A stretch of 64,000 nucleotides of DNA from Quillaja saponaria. Taxonomy: Eukaryota > Streptophyta > Magnoliopsida > Fabales > Quillajaceae. The notes beneath the pieces were generated by a model. It worked only from the letters and a program-made list of their open reading frames with translations, ran no database searches and was not told the origin of the DNA. Each line of letters begins with the position of its first letter. The stretch's first letter is position 1. Of the stretch, positions 25,691 to 37,644 are shown one piece after another. Position numbers and translations under genes: made by a program. The stretch is from contig CM055612.1 of the NCBI GenBank assembly GCA_029379385.1, positions 124,001-188,000 of the forward strand, read 5' to 3'.

Positions 25691-26970
25691 AAACAACAAA
25701 AAATGCGAGGACTTCCTTTTCGATTTCACCTGGTAATAGTCAATTTTTTTTAGAATGTCCTTTTCATTTGTGAGTATTTCTTGGCAATTGGGATTTGACC
25801 GCTTGATTCGTTCGCATTATACTGTAAAATGAAATGCCTACATTCTGTTTGTCAATATGCCACACTAATTTCTTGTGTAATCTGGATGAATGAAATATTA
25901 TTATGACGTATATTTATTGGACAATGCTTGATTTCAGGTTCGTCTCTGGTTGTTGGTAGCATGTGGGACAGATAAACTATTGAAGTGGGGTTTGAAAATA
26001 TCTTAGGTTTCAGACTAGATTAAATAACTACATACAACTGATTACCTTATTAGTCCAATCAAACTGAAACTCATTACTAAATGTAGTTTTTCAGGAAATT
26101 GATTTAACAAAATACAGTATATACAATTTGATTCTAGTCTCTGCTATTATTTTTGAAGCAACCAAACACGAATAGGGTTTGGTGTTCTTGATTATATATG
26201 AGGTTAATTTGTGCTAAATTATGTATCTTAAATGCATCAAGTCCAGCATAAAAGGAGAAAACAGAAAGCACACTATGTAAATCAGAACTGTTTAGATATG
26301 AATTTCTCATGGAGACAGGAATTGAGGCTTGCAGTGAGAATTGAGAAACACCTAATTTTGCTTTGCCAGATTACACCTTTCTTTATGCTTTCCAAGAATT
26401 TGACTTGGACTAATCTTCTTCAAAGTCTATATATTTGGAGATAAACTTTGGGAAGGAAAGTTCTGATGGTGCAGGATGGGAGCTTCATCATTATTACACT
26501 ATCTACAACACTGGCGTTTTTCATGAATATTATTTAGATGAAAATAATATAGTATACTAGAATTTATTCTGCAACTACTGTGAAGGCAGTTACACTGAGG
26601 CCATATATGCTTATTTGGAGAGTTATAGATTACATAACAATGGAATTAGATAATTAATTTTGAAGTTCTAAACTCAGTTCATTTTGTGATTGGGTAGTGA
26701 TAGCAGCCTGTACATCAGATTATCCTTATAGTTGCATATGAAAAGTGTCTTTTCATGGGCGATTTTCCAATGTTTCAAATATTAGCAGTGCTAGGATGGT
26801 GCTTATTGTCAAAGCAGCAGAAAAAGTGAACCTATTGAAATAATTTATGTCCCGTGGACGGCTTATTTAGTGGCCAGTAAACACTAGACTAGCCAGTGGA
26901 AGTAGGATTTATTATACATTACAGGTGTTGGTTGTAACTTGAAATCTTTGTTCTGATGGTTGATACTTGA
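25691..26970. other. Intergenic region between L31 and the defensin
   Basis: The first 200 bases are probably L31 3' UTR, and the last part is the defensin 3' UTR. I see no further coding region. Short open frames such as 26232-26444 have no recognisable motif. Confidence 0.4.
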
Positions 26971-27343
26971 TCAACACCTAAAGTAACAGAAGCATGCAAA
27001 CCCAGGAAACTGTGCGTGGCATGCACCATGGGTGGCACCTTCCCAGTTCCTGCACTGACGGTCACAGTTGCCTGAGTTTCCACAAAACCCTGACCATGTT
27101 TTGCTACGTCTCTGACATATTCCTGCTTCCGCCCGTGCTATCTCTGCATCAAGGACACATACACAAGTAGCCATACTTTGGTCAGATTGTTATCAATAAT
27201 TATTTTATACACAGAGATACAGGGAGATGAAATATTGTAAAGAAATGTTAGGAACACGAATGAGTCTGTATACCATGTGATGCAATGAGCAAATACAGGA
27301 AGAGGAAGACGACGGCGGGATAGAGATAACTAAGCTTAGCCAT
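26971..27343 (-). CDS. Plant defensin (gamma-thionin family)
   Basis: The exons are 27343-27274 and 27143-26971, giving 80 residues. Exon 1 encodes a signal peptide ([20 protein letters not shown]). The single intron falls just at its end, the usual defensin gene structure. The mature part has eight cysteines in the defensin order: [14 protein letters not shown], then [10 protein letters not shown], then GACHAQ, then FACFCYFRC. They are expected to form four disulphide bonds in the cysteine-stabilised alpha-beta fold. Such secreted peptides are usually antifungal or antibacterial and some act in signalling. The aromatic residue after the serine (KTWSGFC) and the GxC gamma-core are present. 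The precise target is unknown. The acceptor cag|AG was chosen because it keeps the frame. Confidence 0.92.
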
Positions 27344-30300
27344 ATCTTAGTGCCTTATAAGAAAATGAAACTTGCCCAGTCAAGTTATTTGGGTGGGAAT
27401 AAAGGTGTTATTTATACAGGCAGATGCATCCGTAAGTATTTCCCAGTCAATTAGATAACGATGCATTCAGTTCTTTTGACTATTGGTATATGACCTTGAA
27501 CAAGAGACAAAACATGATTTAGTTCATAAAGTCATAGAAAGCATTAATTTCCAGTGTGATAGAAATGAACATATTCAACCATTTTGGCTACAATGGGATA
27601 GAATTAAATTCGTATATATCTCAATCCTTATGCTCTCTTGTCTCTGTACGGCGCTGTAAGTTTGCCAAGGCTGTGAAGAATTAGAAAAACATAATGTGGC
27701 TTAGTATAAGTTCTTGGGCTTAAGTATTTATTGTATTACTCTACCCAAGCTATGATTTAAAGGATTCTTAATTGGAATTTTTGTTATGAACAACAATAAT
27801 ATATGATGATACTGCCGTTCTATCTTTTTACTTTATATATGTATAAGTGGCTCATTCCAGATTAATCAGTTTATAGTTTGATTGTGCAATGCAAAGACTT
27901 TGCAGCATTATTGGTGCGCGTGGGTCATGCATGCAACTTGTAGAACGAGAGTAGAGGATCATCACTAGCACAAACCAGCAAAGGTGTACCAATTATAGAG
28001 CTAGGTACGAAGTACAAGTGTTATGCTGTGAACGGATTCTTAATGAGGAAGAAAATATGGAAGCAAAATTGCTTATGAAAATCACTCACTGAGTGGCACT
28101 GCTGTATATATCTCCACGTCTGTAAACTTCTAAAATGTGTATTTTTTATTCAAAAAGAAGTACCACTTTATCTTTCTTTGGAATCTAGCTACAAAAAAGT
28201 TTCTTCCCTTGTTTAAATTATTATCTATCTGGTGGTTTATCATAAAGAAAATGACTACAGAATAAATAAAACAAGAGCTAGGTTATCTACCAAAAGTTTC
28301 TTCCTGGTTGGTTTACTGAAGGGGATTAGTTATCCATGCTTTTCCTCTTTAAGAGTTTGATTGCATAGAAAGGATGTTAGCTTATCCTTGTTTTGGATAG
28401 AGTTTTATTTCAATTGTTGGATTGAAATCATTAATTTCCTTCCAAAAAGTGGCTGCTAATATAATCTTCATGAAGGCACAGTAAGTCAAACAGTGAGGTA
28501 AGTGATTTAAGAATTATAAGCCTGAAGATCCATCAAAAAATTGACAACCTAATTTGTTATTTTCCTATTGCTTTGTTGCTTTTCTTGAAAAAGAAAAAGA
28601 TCAATTCAAAAACCACATACACGTACCCTCGTCTTGTACAAAAGTGTCTACTAAAGTTGAATTTCACAGATATGACAATTTTATTAACTGCGAGTCTAGT
28701 TCCTTCACTTTTGTCTTTCTGCAGACAGTATTGTCTACAAAATTCAAATCCATTCCTTTAACTTAGAGGAAGGAGATCGTTAGGGATAAAACTCTTTGTA
28801 ATCTCCACCATAATTTAATTTCTATACAATTGAAACTTAAATAGATTTAAATGATTTTGTAACTTGATAAGCAAAACAGAAATAGTAAATATCCCCAAAG
28901 CACATAATATACCAATAATTAACGTTTTTGATGTTACATGTAGAAAGCAATATTATTTTGAATGTAAATCTTATAAAGATTGGAAAAAGTCCATAGAAAT
29001 GTTAGCTTTTGAAAGCGGTTTATTGTGCAATTGGTTGGGTAGGCACTACTCTGTAATTAATTATTATTTCCTTTCAATTATTTGGGACTCAATTAAAGTG
29101 CAAACTTTTTCTAAGAAATTAAGGATATAATAATTTTTAGAAAATCAAACATCGCCTTTACCTAATCTTAATCATGGATCTCGACGCGACTACAAAGTGG
29201 ATGACTCTGGGTTTTTTTTATTGGGTGTGTTAAGTTTAGTATAATAAATATACAAAAGACTAAGAAGGGACATATTAAAAAAAATCATCAAAGCAAGTTC
29301 ATAGGATTACTTGAATGTAAGAGTCCGTTTAAATATGCGGATTGAAAAGTCTAAATGTCAATTGAGGAATTCAATCTATAGATTAGAAGCATTTAGTTTC
29401 TCAAAAAATTTGATTCTCCGAGATTTAATTGAGATTTTGACTGTACTAATTGAATGTGAAATTAGAATTGTCTAATTTATTTTTTATCCTTTATATATGA
29501 ATAGTCATCTATAACTTATTTTCCTCTCAAGATTTTTTTAGTTAAGAATTTTGAATTATTTTATTTTATGTTCTTAATTATATTATGTAATATGATATTT
29601 ATATAGTTATTATTATAATATATTATTTAATAATGTAACATGTATAAAAATATTTTATTAATAACCAAATAATATTAAAATAACATATGTAATATGTAAT
29701 CAAATATCATTGTTAAGCATATCTTAATAATAATTATATATCTAAAATAACTTTTACAATTTAAATACCATATATTTATTTAATTTATTTGTAATATATA
29801 TAACAAATATATATTTGATTTATTACCCATCTAAATTTTATAATTTAATTTATTACTAATATAATTTTTATAATCTATATATCAAACGGGGACTTACTCG
29901 TAAAAAAGAAATAAGTAACATTGAGAAATAAACTTTATTTATACCGAAGTTAAGGATCCCTCTAAAATAGATAGGCACTTCAACCGGACACACTTACTGC
30001 TTGACTTGGAGTATGCATATGGAGTAGACCAGTGTTCGGTCGCGCGTGACTCAGAAGACAACATGTGATGCTTTTCAGCCTTCTTCTCTACGTTTCATCA
30101 TTCATGGGTTTCAAACCAAAAAAGACGGGGGCATAGGCATATTCCTAATTCCCACCTCCACGTGGCGTAAGTAACTCGATCAGTACTCAATTCAGTACTC
30201 CCAAGCTCACGGTTCCCGCTTTTTTTATCCTTCAACCACTGCTCTCAATATCCGTATGAGTCCTTGAGCACTTTTTTTATAAAATAAAATTCATGAGTTT

Positions 30301-32121
30301 TTCTTTTATTTTGGGGTTTAAGGTTCAAACATTAAAATCACTTATTAATCATTATGACTAAATTATATAGGTTCAGGCAAACAAAAAAAAGGGAAGAATA
30401 TATTAGGTTAACTCACTAATATTGTGATTGGATTGATATCTCGCTATCTTTGATAGGTCAATCAGATTATAATTATTTTTAATTTATACTTCAAATCTAG
30501 GAAGAAGTATAAATAGATAGAAATTGACAAATCGATTCAAAAAAACATACAACTGAAAATTGATCTTTTTACACACTTATGTTATGTTGGAAATTTACAT
30601 AATAGTCCATTCAGTTAAGTTTTTCGATTGAGATATATTTTAAGTGTAGGCTAGCCGACTCAAATCGATATGTTAATATCTATTTTTATATGAAAAGTTA
30701 TAATATTACACATGTTATAATAGCTTAATTGACATTAAAAATTATAAAATTATATATGTTATATTGATTTTATATTATTGTATTATATATATATGCTTAA
30801 ATATTTAATTTAGATCTAAGTTATTGATTTTAAACTTAAAATCGATTATGGATTTTAATATGAGCCTAAAAAATTAAGCTTATTCTTCAAACCCACCGTT
30901 TTGATTTCATTAATGCAAAACCAATAAATTCGGTTGGCTTGCTAATAAAATCGATTTTGTCGGTTCAATTGGAAGTTCAAATTTAATAAAAACCAAATTG
31001 ATGCTCACTCCTATTCAAGTCGACCCCCGTGCCTAGATTGAGCATCGAATTTCTCTGACCACTGTCCTAGAGACATTTTATTTAGAATATCACCACAACC
31101 TCAAGTTTAAAAGATTATGGAAAAAGTAACAAAAATTTATATTTTCAATATTAAACTTCAATTTCTTCAAAAATAATTTCACATAATCAATAAATCTTAC
31201 TTTTATTCTAGATTTCTAAAATAAGTCATTTTTATCAATAATATACATATAGTACTAATTTTGCTCTTTAGTTATCAAGGAATTAAGTTTTAGTTTCTCA
31301 CCCAAAAAAAAAAAAAAAAAGTTTTTATGAAAAATCAAACTTTTACTTCTTTTTTTCTAATAAAAATAATATTTATCTTAAACATTATTTTATCTCTATT
31401 ACCTTTCTGGTTTATTTTATTTTTAATTTATATTTAACTCAACCATTTTAAATTAGTTTGAATTTAATTAATTAAATTTTTTATTATTTAGATTTCATTT
31501 ACAATTTATTGATTTTTGAATAAAAAAATTAAATTAAATTGTAAAATTGGTAATATATATTATTATGTGTAAAATGACTTATTTTAAAAAAATAAAATAT
31601 ATATATTTTGATCATGTGATATTATTATTATTATTATTTCAAAATCTAAATTTTAAAATAAACTTTTTTGTTATTTTTTCTTAGAAAATATATGCTGTTA
31701 AAAATAATTCTGAATATATATATAATATTTTAATGTACCCTTAAACACGCCACATAACAAGGACATTCCATTTTTATTTAAAAAATATAAAAATAAATTA
31801 CAAAAAGATTCCCGACTCCAGAGCGCTATAAAAGGATACCAAATCTCTTTGGTCCATGGATTATTGGAGGTTCAGTTTCATTTCTTCTTTCAGAAGCATC
31901 CATTATCAAAGTTTTCAAATAATTTTGGGGAAAAAAAAAAAATTACCACAACACCTCATAACTCGGACTCTTGGAGAATTCCCGGTCCTTTTGTATTTTT
32001 TCAGATTTTCTTTCCATTTTCCTGCACACTGTAAAATTTCCGGGAAATCTGGGATTTAATTCTCTGATCTTTTGTAAGGAGAATCTAGTCAAGGTGCCTC
32101 CAAAAAACCATATTCCTCCGT
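27344..32121. other. Long AT-rich intergenic region
   Basis: About 4.8 kb without a supportable gene. A candidate MITE lies at 29318-29896. From 30,300 to 31,800 the sequence is very AT-rich with poly-A and TA repeats. An 88-codon open frame at 28864-29130 has no ATG at its start and matches no family I know. Confidence 0.45.
29318..29896. mobile_element. Candidate MITE (non-autonomous DNA transposon)
   Basis: The left end reads TAAGAGTCCGTTT (about 29318-29330). The right end, read on the other strand, is TAAGTCCCCGTTT (about 29884-29896), 10 of 13 identical. About 580 bases lie between, very AT-rich and non-coding. A GAGTCCGTTT-type end and flanking TAA/TTA are common in plant MITEs. There is no internal coding evidence and only one copy is visible in this window. 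Confidence 0.4.
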
Positions 32122-32130
32122 CTATATAAA
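32122..32130 (+). promoter_or_regulatory. TATA box of the DUF4408/DUF761 gene
   Basis: The sequence ctatataaa lies 64 bases before the ATG at 32194, a normal spacing for a plant TATA box with a short 5' UTR. Confidence 0.6.
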
Positions 32131-32193
32131 CGAGTTTTCGTTGCCTTTCTCTTCCATTAGCCTTCTTGTTCTCATTTTGCTTGTTCACCACCA

Positions 32194-33144
32194 ATGGCTT
32201 CCTTTGATTTAGAATTTTATAGTAATGTCAAGGCTGAGAAAGTCAATGCCATCAAAATTTACCAAAGGCATCGAAAATTGAAAGACCTCTTGGGTTTATT
32301 CAACCTCTGTGCTGCTCTGTTTATGTTCTCACGCTCCTCTTTGCTTCCGATTGTTGTTGAAAGCTTCTATCGTTTTTTCCGTGAACTCGTCGTTTGCGTC
32401 AACAACCCGTTTTATATGTTCGTGATCGGAAACGCGATTATACTCTTCGTCTACGCACTGTCCGTCCGAAACAACGACTCTGTTTCCGGAGTCGAACAGG
32501 ATGTCCACGATCACTTTGTTAATGACAGTAAGTCTCACCGGAAAATCAATGACGATGATGAATCACCGGCTGAAAATGAAGTCGAACAAGACGTTTACGA
32601 CGAGTCTTCACGGAAAATCAACGCCGACGGTGGATCAGACGACACTAAGGGTGAATCAAATCCAGGCAAAAAAATCCAATTAATTTTTCCGGAGATTTCG
32701 GAATCTTCGGAAATGGTGGATACTTCTATACTGAAATCTTTCCCAAGCGAACAGATCGTTTTATCGGAGAATCCAGCGTTGGACAAAACGGTGACTGCGG
32801 TGACGGAGACAACAACGACGTGCTCCACGGTCAGTACAAGCTGTAATGGAAAGAAGGTATCGGAACAGAAGTGTTATCGGAGGGTTCAATCTGAGAGCTA
32901 CGAGGGAAGACGTACTGCGGTGAAGCCTGGACCGGAACTGAATAGGCTGAACACAGTGGTGTGCCGGGAACTAGTGAGATACGGTGGAGAACTGGAGAGA
33001 CGTTTATGCTCTGTAGAGGAATTGAGCAACGAGGAATTCAATCAGACGGTGGAGAATTTCATCGCCAAACAGAAAAGGATGCTGTGGGAAGAGCAGAAAG
33101 GATTCAACAAAACTGAAACAGAGCGTTTGGCTCTCACTCAGTAG
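32194..33144 (+). CDS. DUF4408 and DUF761 domain protein, membrane-anchored, unknown function
   Basis: A single exon of 316 codons. The N-terminal part has two hydrophobic segments: LLGLFNLCAALFMFS, about residues 33-47, and PFYMFVIGNAIILFVYAL, about residues 72-89. The second is the DUF4408 signature. The middle (about 95-230) is polar, low in complexity and rich in Asp, Glu, Ser and Thr. The C-terminus carries VCRELVRYGGELERRLCSVE and EELSNEEFNQTVENFIAKQK, the DUF761 motif. This combination is a plant-specific family of unknown biochemical role, and some members respond to stress. The ATG was chosen because it follows a TATA box by 64 bases and starts the family-typical N-terminus. Direct repeats of SRKIN inside the acidic region (about residues 113 and 137) suggest a small internal duplication. 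Confidence 0.85.
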   Translation: MASFDLEFYSNVKAEKVNAIKIYQRHRKLKDLLGLFNLCAALFMFSRSSLLPIVVESFYRFFRELVVCVNNPFYMFVIGNAIILFVYALSVRNNDSVSGVEQDVHDHFVNDSKSHRKINDDDESPAENEVEQDVYDESSRKINADGGSDDTKGESNPGKKIQLIFPEISESSEMVDTSILKSFPSEQIVLSENPALDKTVTAVTETTTTCSTVSTSCNGKKVSEQKCYRRVQSESYEGRRTAVKPGPELNRLNTVVCRELVRYGGELERRLCSVEELSNEEFNQTVENFIAKQKRMLWEEQKGFNKTETERLALTQ

Positions 33145-34674
33145 GATTTTCTTTTTGGTTAATTCCATTTAGGTCCTTTATTTTCCTGAAATTTCCCTGA
33201 ATTATGACTATATTTTAGGATTTTATGTACACTGAATGAACGAATCCCAGTTATTTACAGGGGCTTAGGAAGTACAAAGAATTAGCTGCAAACATTTTAT
33301 GATGCAGTTTTTATTAAATCATTCGGTTCATTCCTCTGTTTTTTCTTTTATTTTATCGAAGATAGAGGGAAGAACACTTAAAAGAACCCTTCGGTTCGGG
33401 TAATTGATCCTTTAATCATGAGCCTAATTGAGATGTTTTCAGCAATTACATTAATGCAATGCTTTTACTTGTATTTGCCTATTCCATTTCATACCAATCT
33501 AATTCCATTTAATATTTTTTTGGTTTTTGTAGAGTTGACTAGGAGTCAGCTGGTTAGGAAATCCTTGACTTAAATTGTAAAGCTAATTTTTTTTAATTAA
33601 ATTGCTTCAATTTTTTTATTCTATATATTTTCCCTATTTTATGCCTGATTTAATTTGATGACAAGATTTTTAAAAGAATAAATAAGTCGCAAAATACGGG
33701 ATACATAACTTGGAATTTTCTTTTCATTTCATTTTATTTCATCTCTTTTTCTTTTTTTCTTTTTTCATTAATTTCGAATAATATTCTAATTAAGGAATCC
33801 TAATTTTTGGGCTGATAATCGTAATTAATGTTTGTTTCTTTTAAGGATCCATGCAATTGGTGGCAATAGAAGAAGGCGCCAAACGAAAGTTATGAGCCCC
33901 GGTCTTTCATGATTGGATAATAACTATTTTGGTTTCTAATAAACAAATCCTCTTAAAAATAATAAATTTTAATTAAAAATAAATTTTCTTAACGAGTATA
34001 TACTTGATAAGTATTAGTAAATATAAATTTTATATTTAAAATATTATAAAAATAATAAATTATTTATTACACATATTTCTATGATCAATTCTTATAATAA
34101 ATAATATAAAATTTTTATATTTATAACTAAAAATATCTTGTAGACATTCGTCCCAAAAATCTTAACAAATATATTCAAACCAAAAAGTCACAACTCACGT
34201 GTAGGGTTGGTTTGGCTTTAGCAATATAAACAAAGCTACGTGTAGGTAATGATAACTCCTATAGCAATTAGTATTTTACTTTTTTCTTTCTTAGATTAAA
34301 TAAACGATATATGTGATCTCCATCTACATGTAGGGCTCAACATGGAATGGTTTTCCATGAATATTATGTAGCAGAACCATGGGCAAGGTTTGGAACATGC
34401 CCCTGAAAGTTGTCCCAATGCCATAACTAATACTTGGCATTTCTTAGCACCAAATCAAGTAAATGTCATAAACAATTTTGATCTTTTGAACTAAAAAACT
34501 TAAATTTCTATCTTCACAATTAAATTACTTCTTGTTTCTTGAAAGAACATCAACAAAAACAAATTATATTACATAGAATCTATGCAAGCATAATACATGA
34601 ACACACATCTTTCGGTTTTCCCTCCGGCCCGATCGAGTTTCCAAACATCAGGATATACAATTTGTTTTTTCTTT
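33145..34674. other. Intergenic region between the DUF4408 gene and the P450
   Basis: This stretch holds the 3' UTRs of two convergent genes and AT-rich DNA. I see no coding region. Confidence 0.5.
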
Positions 34675-36973
34675 TTATATAGGAACAATGATATCTTCCT
34701 TAATACATGTTAAACTAACAGGACACCCAGTTTTTAATTTTGAGAAAAGAGCCCATTTCTCTATACTTGAGTCTGAATCTATCACCTTCCACCTGTACAT
34801 GTAAATTCCATAGCAGAAGAGAAATTGCTTAGCAAATAGCAAATAGCAAATATCAGGGTCTGCAACACATTATAGTAGAGAACTCACTTGTAAGTGGTGG
34901 TGAGGCGGTGGAGAAACACAAGCATCATGGCTTTAGCCATGTTCATCCCCAGACATGTTCTTCCTCCCATCCCAAAAGCTAAGAAGCTGTATGGTTTTGA
35001 CTGATCATCCTGGTTTCAATCAACAAATGAATGTCAATGTTTTCTTATAATGGAAAATAAAATGATGGAAATTTATATACTTACATCATATCTAGATGGA
35101 TTAAACGTGTTCGGATCTTTGTAAACATTAGGATCAAAGTGTATCGATCTGGCATCGATATTAATGTTCCACCCTTTCTTGATCTTAAATCCTGCATATT
35201 TACACATAGAATGAGTAGAGTATCATATATAAACAAATAAATCTGCGCATGGAACAGAGTTTGGTCTGTTCTGTTTTTTGATCACTTATGCATAAATTGC
35301 AAACCTTCAATCTCACACTCCTCCAATGTTTGTCTTGGAAACCATTGTACCACAGATGCCATCCTTAATGATTCCTTTACTACCTATTTGGAATGACCCA
35401 ATTAATAAATTCAAATGAAGAATTCAGAGGCAAAAGAACTTGTTAATTTTTTATTTACCTTAGAAGCATAGGGCATTTCATTAAGATCTTCTAGTGCAAG
35501 AAATGATTTTGGTGACCCTCTTTTGCCTAGGTGGAGTAGTTGCTCTCTCTGTTCAATCATCAAGACTGACATGAATCAACCAAAAGAGTTTGTTTTTATC
35601 ATCAAAAAGTACATAAAAGAAAGAAAGAATTTCACCAACCCTGACAGTGTGAAGAACATCCTGATTCTCATCCAAGAATTTAACCATCCATGTTATTGCA
35701 CTTGCAGTTGTGTCCTGGCCTGCATTTTCACCCTCAATCAAAGTAAAACTTCTCTCTATAATAATGTAATTATAGTTAGCATGGATTTCTTTATATTTAT
35801 ATGCCAAACCTGCAATTATCATGGTTAAGATATTATCTTTAATCTCTCTGTCTGTTAGCCTAATTAGGCCTTTATCACTGTCTACTTTATTCTCATCCTC
35901 TGTCAAAAGGCATTGAAGAAAATCTTCAGAGTGAGACTCTGATCTTCCTCTTCTTTCATCAATCTCCTTTTCCAGTATGCTCATGATTCTTTTTCTCGCC
36001 TGCCAATCGCCACCATCATCGCCAAATAGATAAATACAATAGGTTTTTTTTTTTAGCAACTTTCAGTTGTAATTGGTCTTCTTGTATGTTAATTACCTGA
36101 AGGCCTTTATAAAATCTTGTCCAGGGTAACCTCAATGGAAAAGCAAGCATTGCTTCACACACACGACCAACCTCTTTCTGCATCATCTCTAATTCATGGC
36201 CACTGTCAATGCTAATCAACATCTTGCACATTGCTTTACAAGTTATCTGCACCATAATTAAACTCAGTCAGATTCATTTTATTTATCAGTTAAACTAACA
36301 ACTGGTGGTTGACACTTACGTACCTTGAGTGCTTCATCTAGTATTACAACTGTGCTTCCATGTTCCCAGTTACTTAAAGTCTTTACAACAAGTTCATCAA
36401 ACTGTTCGACGAAAGAGGACAAAGAATTGGTTGAGAACAAATTGAGCAGGCGGTTACGAATCAATTTGTGGTGTTGATGAGAAGAACAGAGTAGGCTTTG
36501 ATGTCCCACCAGCTCTGCAATTGACTTTATGTATCTCTTTGAAAATTTTCCCATGTCGTTGTTAAGAATTGCCTTTGCCGATTCTGTGCTCGATACAAAA
36601 ACATGAGTCTCCCCAAATATTTTGGTCTTGAAGCAATTTCCATACCTGAAAAAAAAAAACAAGTAATTTATTAAGATTATTGATTATTGGGTACGTAGTT
36701 TTTAAAAATTGAATTTTTGACTATTTGGTCATTTATATGTAATTACCGGAGGCGGCGAACCTGGACAAATTTATAAACGCCTTTGCAGCTGTTGATGGCA
36801 GCCATGAATTGTATAGTCTCTCCTGCTAAGGGTAATCCTCGACTGCCAGGAGGAATACATAATTCAGGCTTTGAATCTCGTTTATGGTGCCACAGTAAAA
36901 ATAGCAAGGCACCAATAATAAGCACAACGTAGAAGCAAATGCCTGGGTAATCTGTAGCCAAGAAGGGAATCAT
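34675..36973 (-). CDS. CYP722A: Cytochrome P450, CYP85 clan, CYP722 family (probably CYP722A)
   Basis: The ten exons are 36973-36747, 36645-36324, 36246-36097, 35999-35810, 35719-35640, 35548-35459, 35383-35305, 35191-35085, 35009-34888 and 34792-34675, giving 494 residues. It has an N-terminal membrane anchor (ICFYVVLIIGALLFLLW), a proline-rich hinge (IPPGSRGLPLAGE), the I-helix oxygen-binding motif IIAGQDTTAS, the K-helix ESLR, a FNPSRY region and the haem loop FGMGGRTCLG with the axial cysteine. Many introns and the VRRLRYGNCFKTKIFGETHV and SKRYIKSIAELVG blocks resemble CYP722, a sister of CYP707 abscisic acid hydroxylases. CYP722 members oxidise carlactonoic-acid-type strigolactone intermediates. 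The A assignment rests on remembered similarity, so only the P450 and CYP85-clan calls are firm. All splice phases agree. Confidence 0.88.
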
Positions 36974-37644
36974 TTTTTGTTGGGTGAAATATTAGGCAAT
37001 TAGAAACCAAGTTAAATACTCATAATCTATGTTAAGTTAGTGAAATTGGCCGACAAGCTCTCAAGTGAATTTTGACATGAAAATTTCCACTTTTCCAATA
37101 TTATGAAGTGGGGAATATTTCTTTGAGCCCTATACTTATTACTTAAGTAGATTTGGGTAGGAAAATTATGACCGTCCAAACTTATAATTGGCTCTAAATA
37201 TTTATCAATCCATAATTTATTAAAAGAAAATCGTCTGAGTTAACATATATTAGTAACTAGATTGGGAATCAACCTCAAGGATGAAAATTTTTGTTTTTAG
37301 TTTCTCTTACTCTTCTACTTAATTGTTTCGATTAATTCGAATGCTTAATATAAATTTCACTCACCCTTATTCAATTAATATAAAAAACAATTAAGTTCGT
37401 TTAACGTGCTGCAGTGGAAATTCTAGGCAGCAAAATGATTGAATTTGTGTAAATAAGTGGTGGAAAGTAGAAATTACCAATCCAATCACCTCGTGCATTT
37501 TGCATAGAAAAAGAAAAGCGCAAACAGCTAGACAGCTATCAGCTATGCCAATGTATTGTGTGGACATTTTTTTTAGGTAATGCAGGTCCCATGTAACCAC
37601 AATAGACCGACAGAGAGCCTAGCCATATAACATCTTTACTAACC
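36974..37644. other. Short spacer between the methyltransferase and the P450
   Basis: 671 bases between the stop of the upstream methyltransferase and the ATG of the P450, both on the minus strand. The P450 promoter and the methyltransferase 3' UTR must share it. No TATA box is obvious and no coding region is seen. Confidence 0.5.

Noticed and set aside
28864..29130. 88-codon open frame on the plus strand
   Set aside because: It begins at TTG, not ATG, lies in AT-rich DNA, and shows no motif of a family I recognise. Possibly chance or an old insertion.
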